Made by a program: the position numbers and the translations under genes. The notes under the pieces are model-generated. The model was not told where the DNA came from. It did no database searches and was given only the letters and a program-made list of their open reading frames with translations. This document shows, one piece after another, positions 24,101 through 31,414 of a stretch of DNA of 61,959 bases. The number at the start of each line of letters is the position of its first letter. The first letter of the stretch is position 1. This stretch comes from Candidatus Binatia bacterium (GTDB lineage: Bacteria; Desulfobacterota; Binatia; UBA9968; JAJDTQ01), in the NCBI GenBank assembly GCA_022824205.1, contig JAJEAI010000005.1:66632-128590 (forward strand), given 5' to 3'.

Positions 24101-24611
24101 AGTTCGGGATGCCTCGCCGGAATTGCAAGAACAATTGTAGCGCAAGGACCAGGATGAAAACGCCCATCCCCAAGGCTATGGCTCCGTAGGCAATCCACAC
24201 CGGCACCTCGATCATGTTGGTCACGTCGCCGTATTCATGGGCGTCCAGGGCCTTGCCCCAGGCCTTGCGCACCAGCAAACCCAGGACCAGGATCGCGACG
24301 GCCCGTGCGAAGAGGTCGCACGCGAAACGGCCCGCGCCGCCGAGCCTGTGGTCCAGGATGTCGACACGGATGTGCTGGCCGGTGAGCGCCGCATAAGGCA
24401 TCGCCAGCATGACGACGACAGACATGCCGATCTCGACGAGTTCCTGGTTGCCGAGGATCGGCTGGTTCAGCGCATAACGGAAGAAAACGGAGACGGAGAC
24501 GAGGAGCATGATGCCGAAAAGCACCAGCCCGCCAAGCAATGCTCCGAAGCGCAGGACACGCTCGGGAAGGCTTCCTTCCCGAGCGGTCCCGAATGTTGCC
24601 CGATCGTCCAC
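24093..24611 (-). CDS. dctQ: TRAP transporter small permease, DctQ family
   Basis: 172 residues with four hydrophobic helices (about 20-40, 58-76, 97-114, 136-160). The DctQ motif RYALNQPILGNQELVEIGMS is present. It partners DctM (overlapping by eight bases) and the binding protein encoded three bases upstream. Function: small membrane subunit of the TRAP importer. Confidence 0.88.
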   Translation of the reverse strand: MDDRATFGTAREGSLPERVLRFGALLGGLVLFGIMLLVSVSVFFRYALNQPILGNQELVEIGMSVVVMLAMPYAALTGQHIRVDILDHRLGGAGRFACDLFARAVAILVLGLLVRKAWGKALDAHEYGDVTNMIEVPVWIAYGAIALGMGVFILVLALQLFLQFRRGIPNYE

Positions 24612-24614
24612 GGC

Positions 24615-25622
24615 CTACATCTGGCCGGCGGACTTCCGGAGGGCGGCCGCCCAGGCCTTGGCATTGACGCCGTCGGCCTGGAGCTCCGCAATGACCTTGT
24701 CGGCAAGCGCGTCGGTCGCGCGGTTGAACTCGGCCGTTGCTTCGGGCGTCAGGTCGATGACCTGGCCGCCCTTGGCCACCCATGCGTCCAGGGCCCTGGT
24801 GGCCGCGTTGTCCATGGTGACACGGCCTCCTTCGGACATCTCCGCCCCGGTCAGCGAGGTCAGCTTGGCCTGCGTCCCCTTGTCGAGCGATTTCCAACTG
24901 TCACGGTTCATTACCAGCATGAACATCGAGTTCGTGGCGTTCATGCCGCGCGTAATGTACTTGGTGACTTCGCCGAGCTTGAAGCTCGTGAGCACCGACG
25001 CGTCCACGAGAACGCCGTCGATGACGCCGGTTTCCATCGAAGTGTAAACCTGGCTGATCGGCTGCGAGACCGGCGTGGCACCCCAGGCTTCCGCCACGCG
25101 GCCGGTGTTCTTTGACGGCACCCGGATCTTCATGCCCTTGAGATCCGCAAGTGTACGGATCGGCTTTTCGCGAGAGAGAAGGACGGCTTCCTGCGCGGTC
25201 CAGAGGCCCAGGAGCTTTGTGCGGCGGAACTCCTTGGCGAGCATGTCGATGTTCTGCCAGACGACCTTGGTCCGGTTCGTGCCATGCGGCACCATGCCCG
25301 GCAGTTCCACCATCAAGGTCTGCTTGAACTGGGCGGCGGTGTATCCCGGCAGCGCATACACGAGATCCGCGACGCCGTCGATGACCCGGTCATATTGCTT
25401 CACCGGTCCTTTCCCCAGCTCGCCGCCGGGGTAAACGCGGATCGTGGTCGCCCCGTTCGTGGCCGCCGCGAGTTTCTGCGCAAGCGGCAGGAACATTTCA
25501 TTGTGCAAATGGTACTTGGTGGACGCAAAATGCGCCAGTTTAAGCTCCGTGGCCTGTACGGCAAGGCCCGATCCGATGAATGCAACCGCCGCGACGGCGG
25601 CGAGCAGCTTCGATATCCTCAT
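24615..25622 (-). CDS. dctP: TRAP transporter periplasmic binding protein, DctP family
   Basis: 335 residues with signal peptide MRISKLLAAVAAVAFIGSGL (cleavage near AVQA). DctP features include GELGKGPVKQYDRVIDGVAD, DLKGMKIRVPSKNTGRVAEA and the ligand-arginine region MKIRVPS (Arg pairs with the ligand carboxylate in the family). It supplies a carboxylate, probably a 2-oxo acid or relative, to the ThDP enzyme encoded just upstream. An AGGAGGTCACC site precedes the ATG. Confidence 0.9.
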   Translation of the reverse strand: MRISKLLAAVAAVAFIGSGLAVQATELKLAHFASTKYHLHNEMFLPLAQKLAAATNGATTIRVYPGGELGKGPVKQYDRVIDGVADLVYALPGYTAAQFKQTLMVELPGMVPHGTNRTKVVWQNIDMLAKEFRRTKLLGLWTAQEAVLLSREKPIRTLADLKGMKIRVPSKNTGRVAEAWGATPVSQPISQVYTSMETGVIDGVLVDASVLTSFKLGEVTKYITRGMNATNSMFMLVMNRDSWKSLDKGTQAKLTSLTGAEMSEGGRVTMDNAATRALDAWVAKGGQVIDLTPEATAEFNRATDALADKVIAELQADGVNAKAWAAALRKSAGQM

Positions 25623-25664
25623 GGTGACCTCCTGCGGTATTGTTGTTCTGACCTCGTGCGAGTT

Positions 25665-27461
25665 TCAATGTGGCCCGGTCCGGGCAATGGCGATGTTCAA
25701 GAGCACCTGCGTTTTCTCCTCGGTGGCAACCCTGATCGCGCGGTCAAGCGCGGCCGGCAGTTCTTCCCCCTCCGTGACGGTTTCCGCGTAGGCACGGCTC
25801 GCCTCGGCTGTCTTGGCGAAGTCGGGACTTGGACGGAGCGACGTCAGAGGCACGTCGTTTGATTTCACTGCCAGCCCGCTGCTGTAGAGACCTTCGACGG
25901 AGTCTCGAACGGCGCCCCACTCCTGATTGTTCAAGACGAGGGTAACGACGGGCAGTTCGAGCGCCTCTGCCACCTGGTGACAGGCCGTCGGGTTCGCGAA
26001 CATGTACGAACCGTCGCCCATTGTGGCGAACACCAGACGATCGCGGTCGGCTAGCTGTGCACCCATCGCGGCAGGAAAACCCCACCCCAAGCCACCGGAA
26101 TGGGGCTCCTGGAAGTAGCTTTGATGCTGGTCGAGGAAAAGCGGCGGCAGGGGGCAGCCAAGCTCGTGGAAAACGCTCACCTTGCGCCCATCAAGCGAGC
26201 GTATGGCGCGGCCCAGGCAGAGGCTGACCCATTCCTTGGACATCGGTCCGCCGCACCCCATCTCGGCATTTCGGATCACGTCGGCACGATCCGCGTCTGC
26301 TCTCTCCGCGATGCGGGTACGTCGCTCGCTCAGTGCGGCGGTATCCCGGGGATAACCCTTCAGTTCGTCCACAAGCCCCAGGATGGTAGGCGCCGTCTCG
26401 CCGACAAGAGTGATGTCCGAGCGGAAGTTCCGAACGGGTGTCGAGCGTGCAAAGAGCGGGTCGGGGCCCAGGTGGATCACCCTTGTATCGGGCCCGGGCG
26501 CGGCGCGGTCGGGCCACCAGGGCGCCAGTGAATTGATCACCAGAACCACGTCCGCCTCCCGCAAGAACGAGTCCGGATTCCAACCGATATACATGGGCGA
26601 ACTCATCGGGATGGCGATCATGTTCGCCCAGTAATGCGACAGCGGGATGGCCCACTCGCGTACAAGACCGTCGAGCGCATCGAAGGCTTCCTGAGACCCC
26701 GCGCCGCGCTGTGCGATGATGAGTGGGTTCCGTGCGCCGGCGATGAGTCGCGCCGCATCCGAAAGCGCCTGACGGGCGGGCGCGGCGGTTGCCGGCGCCA
26801 TGCGGGAAGGCCGGTCAAGACCATCGGGCGGGCACTGCTGACACAACACCTCGCGCGGAAGACTCATATAGACCGGGCCGGTGGGCGTGGAGTTGGCGAT
26901 GGCCCAGCCGCGGTCGAAGAGATCCGGTAACTGTTCAGGGAAGCGGAGCTCGTAGTCCCACTTGCAGGCCTCGCGTACGAGCGCGGCCTGGTCGTACATC
27001 TCTTGCCCCCAGCCAATGGGTACGGTTCGGGCGCCAAAACGATCGGATTCCATGACCGGTGTGCGACCGGACATCACGAACATCGGGACCCGGTCACATG
27101 CAGCGTTGATGATGCCCGTGGCGCCGTTCGAGAGACCCACGTTCGTGTGCAGCATCACGGACTGAATGCGTCCTGAGACATGGTAGTAGCCATGGGCCAT
27201 TCCGACGGCCACATGTTCGTGCGGCACCGTGACGGCCGTCGGAAGATCAATCCCCCCGTCGCGCGCCTCGATCAACCCTTCGACGATGGGTGGAAAGTCA
27301 GTGCCTGAATTTGCGAATACATAGTCGATGCCGAGTGCCTTCAGTTTTCCAAACAGCGCACCTCCGGCTGTGATGGTCCGAGCCCGGCTTGCATTTGCAG
27401 GCCCGACCTGACCCGTTGTCGCAGCACTCTCATCGTCGATCCGCAATCCAGCTTCGTTCAC
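25665..27461 (-). CDS. Thiamine diphosphate-dependent enzyme (ThDP-2), first gene of the TRAP operon
   Basis: 598 residues, GTG start at 27461 after GGGGAGGTC. The N-terminal Pyr domain has the cofactor Glu at E82 (VPHEHVAVGMAHGYY). The C-terminal domain has GDGSYMFANPTACHQVAE (GDGS at 482-485) ending in NN at 511-512. It shares FANSGTDFPPIVEGL and PTACH elements with ThDP-3 (31415), so the two are paralogues. Likely a 2-oxo-acid decarboxylase or carboligase. It is transcribed with dctPQM and divergently from an IclR regulator, a layout typical of an inducible catabolic cassette. Codon choice looks slightly less GC-biased than flanking regions. Confidence 0.85.
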   Translation of the reverse strand: MNEAGLRIDDESAATTGQVGPANASRARTITAGGALFGKLKALGIDYVFANSGTDFPPIVEGLIEARDGGIDLPTAVTVPHEHVAVGMAHGYYHVSGRIQSVMLHTNVGLSNGATGIINAACDRVPMFVMSGRTPVMESDRFGARTVPIGWGQEMYDQAALVREACKWDYELRFPEQLPDLFDRGWAIANSTPTGPVYMSLPREVLCQQCPPDGLDRPSRMAPATAAPARQALSDAARLIAGARNPLIIAQRGAGSQEAFDALDGLVREWAIPLSHYWANMIAIPMSSPMYIGWNPDSFLREADVVLVINSLAPWWPDRAAPGPDTRVIHLGPDPLFARSTPVRNFRSDITLVGETAPTILGLVDELKGYPRDTAALSERRTRIAERADADRADVIRNAEMGCGGPMSKEWVSLCLGRAIRSLDGRKVSVFHELGCPLPPLFLDQHQSYFQEPHSGGLGWGFPAAMGAQLADRDRLVFATMGDGSYMFANPTACHQVAEALELPVVTLVLNNQEWGAVRDSVEGLYSSGLAVKSNDVPLTSLRPSPDFAKTAEASRAYAETVTEGEELPAALDRAIRVATEEKTQVLLNIAIARTGPH

Positions 27462-27474
27462 GACCTCCCCTTCC

Positions 27475-27540
27475 TTGACATTAATCTCAATATATAAGAT
27501 ACTATTCTCATATTATAAGAGTGGGTGACTCGGTTGTCAA
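27475..27540. promoter_or_regulatory. Divergent overlapping promoters with two operator-like repeats (IclR control region)
   Basis: Minus strand: TTGACA (27535-27540), 17-base spacer, TATAAT (27512-27517), a perfect consensus driving the ThDP-2/TRAP operon. Plus strand: TTGACA (27475-27480), 17 bases, GATACT (27498-27503), driving the regulator. Two related dyads, TCTCAATATATAAGA (27485-27499) and TCTCATATTATAAGA (27506-27520), are 21 bases apart, that is two helical turns. They cover the spacer of one promoter and the -10 box of the other. They are the natural candidates for IclR-type operators. Confidence 0.78.
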
Positions 27541-27583
27541 GGTCAGGTTGATTCCCCTGTCGATTCAGAAAAGAAAGAAACAC

Positions 27584-28324
27584 ATGGGCACTCCCCTGAA
27601 CGCCTCATTGCTGAAGGGCTTCGAGATCCTTGGGTTGTTTTCCGAGAGCGAGCCGGAGATTACGACGGCGACCGTTGTCGAGCGCCTTGGGACGAACACG
27701 GCGACGGCTCATCGCCTCTTGATGACACTGGAGAAATCGGGGGCGCTAAGCCGCACCCGCCGGGGTCACTTCACCCTGGGGCCGCGAATCGAGGAGCTCG
27801 GGCGCCTGGCCGAAGGGGCCAACCCATGGTCCTATATTCTAACGCCGTGGCTCGAGGCACTGACCCAGGAACTCAATGAGTCCGTGATGGCTTGTCGCCT
27901 GTCGAACCTCGGTCCGGTCTGCGTCGGCGTTGCACGCTCCCGGCAAACCATCACGGTGAACATCAGCCTTGGGACGCTGCTGCCGCTTCACCTGACGGCC
28001 CAAGGCAAACTTTGGCTGGCGGAGATGACCGCAAGCGAACGCGAACAGCGGTTGCGGTCTTTGCCGGTCCTGGGGAGCACACCGCCGAACATGCAGACCT
28101 TGAACGCTGAGTTGAAGCAAATCAGAAAAGACGGTGTCGCGCTGAACCTTGGTGACAATGAACCGGACATCGCCGCGGTTTCGGTCCCGATACGCGACAA
28201 GACCGGCAGGATGCGTCTTTCGCTGTCGGTTTTCGGGCTTCTGAGCCGATTCAGCGAGGACTTCGTTTCACGTTGCCGTCCCGCACTCTTGTCAACGGCA
28301 GGCGAAATCGGCAGACGACTGTAG
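27584..28324 (+). CDS. IclR-family transcriptional regulator
   Basis: 246 residues. The winged helix-turn-helix is at about 8-65 (LKGFEILGLF...TATVVERLGTNTATAHRLLM, then ALSRTRRGHFTLGPRIEELG). The IclR effector domain follows, with the family's LPLHLTAQGKLWLAEM and NEPDIAAVSVPIRDKTGRM segments. The ATG at 27584 fits the family N-terminus; a GTG at 27521 would sit at the predicted transcription start. It lies divergent from the ThDP-2/TRAP operon and most likely controls it in response to the imported acid, and itself, through the paired dyads between them. Confidence 0.88.
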   Translation: MGTPLNASLLKGFEILGLFSESEPEITTATVVERLGTNTATAHRLLMTLEKSGALSRTRRGHFTLGPRIEELGRLAEGANPWSYILTPWLEALTQELNESVMACRLSNLGPVCVGVARSRQTITVNISLGTLLPLHLTAQGKLWLAEMTASEREQRLRSLPVLGSTPPNMQTLNAELKQIRKDGVALNLGDNEPDIAAVSVPIRDKTGRMRLSLSVFGLLSRFSEDFVSRCRPALLSTAGEIGRRL

Positions 28325-28408
28325 CCTGGGACTCCGAGAAGCGGCGAGGGAACCCGGCGTATCGGCAGGGTCCAATCCGGTCCCGGGAGCAACCACCGGG
28401 AGTTGCCG

Positions 28409-29296
28409 TCAAGGTGCCGGCGGGACTACCGTGACCTGGTCGGTGATCTCGAACCGCATCAGGTCCTCCCCCATCACCAGCTCCCCGGAGTAGCCCGCCT
28501 TCGTTCGTTCGACGATCTCGCTGCGCTCGATGCCGTAGGAGACGACGTGGGTGAAGGCGGCGACCTTGGGCTTCACCTGCGAGAAGACCGAGGCCGCTTC
28601 CTCGGGCGAGGTGTGGTGGCCCATGACGTGGGCCAGCCGCTCGGAGCGTTGCAGCTCCGCCGGAGGAGCCGCGGCCACCTCGTGGACCAGCAGGTCCACG
28701 CCGCGGGAGAACTCGATGAGGTTCTCGCTGTAGCGGGTGTCGCCGGAAAGGACCGCGGACCGTCCCTTGTAGTCGATGCGGTAGCCGAAGGCCGGCTTGA
28801 TGGGCGCGTGGTCCACGTCGAAGACGGTGATCGTGAGGCCGTCCTCCTCGTGGACGAAGCCCTGCTCGATGTCCTCGGCGACCACCTCCACCCCGCCCGG
28901 GTCGAGGCGCTCGTCCACGTCCCTGCGCAGATGGATGTCGAACTCGAAGGCCTCGGCCAGCTTGGACATCATGCGCCGGGTGCCCGCCGGCCCCCACACG
29001 CGCAGGGGCTCGTTGCCGCGCCCGAAGATCCACGGAGTCAGCCAGAAATCCGGGATGCCGACGATGTGGTCCGAGTGGAGGTGGGTGAGGAACAGGTAGC
29101 GAAGCTCCCCCATCGGGACTCCGGCTTCCTCCAGCCGCTGCAGCGTGCAGCGGCCACAGTCGAACACGAAGTACTTTCCGGCGGCCTCCACCATCGCCGC
29201 CGGCCCCGTGCGCCCCGGCTGGGGCTTGGGTCTGCCGGTGCCCAGGAGGGTCACCCGGAGCGCCTCCGGTGCCTCGTGTCCGTCACCCACGGTCAC
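28409..29296 (-). CDS. Metallo-beta-lactamase-fold hydrolase, RNase Z/arylsulfatase-like
   Basis: 295 residues. The dinuclear zinc motif HxHxDH is present in FLTHLHSDHIVG. Later ligands are likely SGDTRYSENLIE (Asp) and the GHHTSPEEAA His. The fold is that of RNase Z-like hydrolases. The GTG at 29296 overlaps the stop of the ring-cleavage dioxygenase gene as GTGA, indicating coupled translation. In this setting a small-molecule role, for example opening a lactone or pyrone derived from ring cleavage, is more attractive than tRNA processing. This is inference; a tRNA or sulfatase role cannot be excluded. Confidence 0.8.
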   Translation of the reverse strand: MTVGDGHEAPEALRVTLLGTGRPKPQPGRTGPAAMVEAAGKYFVFDCGRCTLQRLEEAGVPMGELRYLFLTHLHSDHIVGIPDFWLTPWIFGRGNEPLRVWGPAGTRRMMSKLAEAFEFDIHLRRDVDERLDPGGVEVVAEDIEQGFVHEEDGLTITVFDVDHAPIKPAFGYRIDYKGRSAVLSGDTRYSENLIEFSRGVDLLVHEVAAAPPAELQRSERLAHVMGHHTSPEEAASVFSQVKPKVAAFTHVVSYGIERSEIVERTKAGYSGELVMGEDLMRFEITDQVTVVPPAP

Positions 29297-30141
29297 GAGC
29301 TCGCGGTGTCTTCCAGGAGCAGCAACCCCATGCCCGTCAGCATGGGTGCGTAGTAGTTCTGGTGCACCAGCTTCACCTCGGGGGACATGGCGCCACGCAT
29401 GCCCAGCCACATGATCATCTCCACCGCCTCGGCACCCCCCTGCACCATGTAGTCGTGGTGCGACAGCTCCACCAGCTCCTCGGGCCGGCTCACGATGCGC
29501 TCCATGAAGCGGCGGTCCCACTCCTCGTTGCGGAAGCCGAAGCGCTCGCCGTGAAGCTGATGCGACAACCCGCCGGTGCCGAGGACCGCCACACGGACGT
29601 CCTCCGGGTAGCTCTCCACCGCCTTGCGCAGGGCCTGCCCAAGCTTCCACAGGCGGCGCGCCGTGGGCAGCGGATGCTGCACGACGTTGACCGCTACCGG
29701 TACCACCTTGATGTCCCACTCGGGCTGGTGCGACCAGAGCAGCGGCAGAGGCATGAGCAGGCCATGGTCCACCGACAGCTCCTGGCACACGGTCATGTCG
29801 AACTCGCTCTCCCGGACCAGCGACTCGGCCACGTGCCAGGAGAACCCGGGATCCCCCGGAACCGGGTCCAGCGGGCGCGGACCCCAGCCCTCGTCCGCCG
29901 GCGGGTAGCTCTTGGCCACGCCCATGGCGAAGGTCGGGTACTTGTCGAAGAAGAATTCCGAGCCGTGGTCGTTGTAGATGAAGATGGCCACGTCGACGTG
30001 TGCCTCCCGCAGCCAGTCCATGGCCGGCCGGTAACCGTCGAACAGCGGCTTCCACTCCGGAGCGTCCTGCTTTCCCTGGTCGAACGCCGCGCCCGCGGCG
30101 GGTACGTGCGACGACCCGATTCCTGCAACGATCCTGCCCAT
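29293..30141 (-). CDS. ligB: Protocatechuate 4,5-dioxygenase-type beta subunit (LigB family)
   Basis: 282 residues starting MGRIVAGIGSSHVPAAG. H12, H59 (IYNDHGSEFF) and a Glu near residue 240 (GGAEAVEMIMW) match the Fe(II) ligands of Sphingobium LigB (His12, His61, Glu242). ELSVDHGLLMPL and LGTGGLSHQLHG are the other conserved segments. It cleaves a catechol-type ring extradiol, with LigA encoded one base upstream. Protocatechuate, gallate or a methylated derivative are all possible. Confidence 0.88.
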   Translation of the reverse strand: MGRIVAGIGSSHVPAAGAAFDQGKQDAPEWKPLFDGYRPAMDWLREAHVDVAIFIYNDHGSEFFFDKYPTFAMGVAKSYPPADEGWGPRPLDPVPGDPGFSWHVAESLVRESEFDMTVCQELSVDHGLLMPLPLLWSHQPEWDIKVVPVAVNVVQHPLPTARRLWKLGQALRKAVESYPEDVRVAVLGTGGLSHQLHGERFGFRNEEWDRRFMERIVSRPEELVELSHHDYMVQGGAEAVEMIMWLGMRGAMSPEVKLVHQNYYAPMLTGMGLLLLEDTASS

Positions 30142-30142
30142 G

Positions 30143-30505
30143 CTACCTCGCTCCCTTGACCTTGCGCGTGCTCAGGAACTCCTCCAGCGTCTCGCCGCGG
30201 AACGCGGCGCCGATGTGCTGCAGGCTGTCGCCCGTCACCGAGCCCATCTTGTACATGAAGTAGATGTTGGCGCCGCCCTCCCGCGCCAGCGCAAGCCAGT
30301 CCTTCTCGCGCAGCTTCCGCTTCTCCCAGTCCGTGAGCCCGAAACGCTCCATCAACGCCTCGGGGTCCTCCTTGTAGGCCGCGCGGTTCTCGGCGCGGTT
30401 GAGGGAGAAGAAGAACTTGTTGAGACGGTATCCCTTGCTCGACTGTGCACCGTCGAAGACGTAGGTGCCCTCGATTTTGGCCAAGTCCTGCCGAGTCTCG
30501 CTCAT
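30143..30505 (-). CDS. ligA: Protocatechuate 4,5-dioxygenase-type alpha subunit (LigA family)
   Basis: 120 residues, mostly helical, with the LigA core FFFSLNRAENRAAYKEDPEA and LMERFGLTDWEKRKL, then REGGANIYFMYKMG. The alpha subunit caps the active site of LigB. The ATG at 30505 is preceded by GGAGGAAGCAGTC. First gene of the ligA-ligB-MBL operon, behind the promoter at 30532-30560. Confidence 0.88.
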   Translation of the reverse strand: MSETRQDLAKIEGTYVFDGAQSSKGYRLNKFFFSLNRAENRAAYKEDPEALMERFGLTDWEKRKLREKDWLALAREGGANIYFMYKMGSVTGDSLQHIGAAFRGETLEEFLSTRKVKGAR

Positions 30506-30531
30506 GACTGCTTCCTCCATTGGTACCTGTG

Positions 30532-30560
30532 AACATAGTTTGAGCCAGGAATCAGGTCAA
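30532..30560 (-). promoter_or_regulatory. Putative sigma70 promoter of the ligAB-MBL operon
   Basis: On the minus strand TTGACC (30555-30560) and TATGTT (30532-30537) are separated by 17 bases, giving a leader of about 20 bases before the ligA start at 30505. Confidence 0.55.
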
Positions 30561-30705
30561 CCAAACCGTTCCACGACGTGAGACCGTCCTGCACAACGAA
30601 TCTTGCGTCCTTCCACGACCCGCGTTACATTGTTGTCTCGTCCAGGTGTACAGGCGGGTTGTGTCTCACGCTGCCAAGCGGGACACCGGCTTTTGGAGAA
30701 ATCCG

Positions 30706-30936
30706 ATGACGGACTATCAGGACCGCATCACCGTCGAGCCCGGGAAGCGTGGCGGGAAACCATGCATCCGGGGAATGCGAATTACTGTCTACGATGTTCT
30801 CGATTACCTCGCCGGCGGCATGTCCCACGAGAAAATCCTCCACGACTTCCCGTACCTCACAGAAGAAGACATCCGCGCCTGCCTGGCCTTCGCTGCTGAC
30901 CGTGAACGCAAGCTGGTTTCGCTCGCGGCCAAGTGA
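30706..30936 (+). CDS. DUF433-family protein, putative antitoxin
   Basis: 76 residues with the DUF433 pattern RITVEPGKRGGKPCIRGMRI, then TVYDVLDYLAGGMSHEKIL and the end DFPYLTEEDIRACLAFAADR. DUF433 proteins are small helix-turn-helix-like proteins found next to PIN-like DUF5615 proteins. Its stop overlaps the next start as GTGA. The pair is best read as a toxin-antitoxin module, with this gene the antitoxin. A decayed copy lies at 37449-37700. Confidence 0.8.
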   Translation: MTDYQDRITVEPGKRGGKPCIRGMRITVYDVLDYLAGGMSHEKILHDFPYLTEEDIRACLAFAADRERKLVSLAAK

Positions 30937-31265
30937 GACTACTCTTCGACCAGAACCTGTCGCCCGGGTTGGTGCAGTTGCTCGCCGACGTCTACCCGAA
31001 CTCTGCGCATGTCATGGATGCAGCGTTGGACCAAGCGGAAGACCGCGATGTCTGGACGTTCGCTCAAGAGCACGGTTTCACCATCGTCTCCAAGGATGGG
31101 GACTTCCGCCAACTGAGCTTTCTCCTCGGCGCACCGCCAAAGGTGATATGGGTGCGTCTGGGTAACTGCACGACGCACGACATTGAAACAGCATTGAGGA
31201 GTTCCCGCGTCCAACTGCGAGAGTTCGATGCCTCTGAAGAAGCTGCCTTGTTGATTGTCGAATGA
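30933..31265 (+). CDS. DUF5615 PIN-like protein, putative toxin
   Basis: 110 residues. The PIN-fold acidic residues appear in LLFDQNLSP (N-terminal Asp), QAEDRDVWTFAQEHG and TIVSKDGDFRQLS (Asp pair). It is predicted to be a ribonuclease-like toxin neutralised by the DUF433 partner. The GTG start at 30933 overlaps the antitoxin stop, indicating coupled translation. A C-terminal ETALRSSRVQLREFD region is typical of the family. Confidence 0.8.
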   Translation: MRLLFDQNLSPGLVQLLADVYPNSAHVMDAALDQAEDRDVWTFAQEHGFTIVSKDGDFRQLSFLLGAPPKVIWVRLGNCTTHDIETALRSSRVQLREFDASEEAALLIVE

Positions 31266-31414
31266 GGGTTTCCAGCAGTGACGGCGCAACGTCCATCAGA
31301 ATGGATTGACGAGTTCTTGATAAGGCGGACAAAGTTTGACTTCCCGAGAGCGTCGTGGTTACGTTTGCGCGTTCGGCGTTACGCAAGCACGATAAGGACC
31401 TGGAGACCTTGAAC

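Noticed and set aside
27521..27583. GTG at 27521 as start of the IclR gene
   Set aside because: It would lie at the predicted transcription start within an operator dyad, and the extra residues do not match the family; ATG 27584 fits better.
28409..30055. A single long fusion of LigB-like and MBL regions on the minus strand
   Set aside because: The upstream half is a different frame from the real ligB gene; the MBL protein starts at the GTGA overlap.
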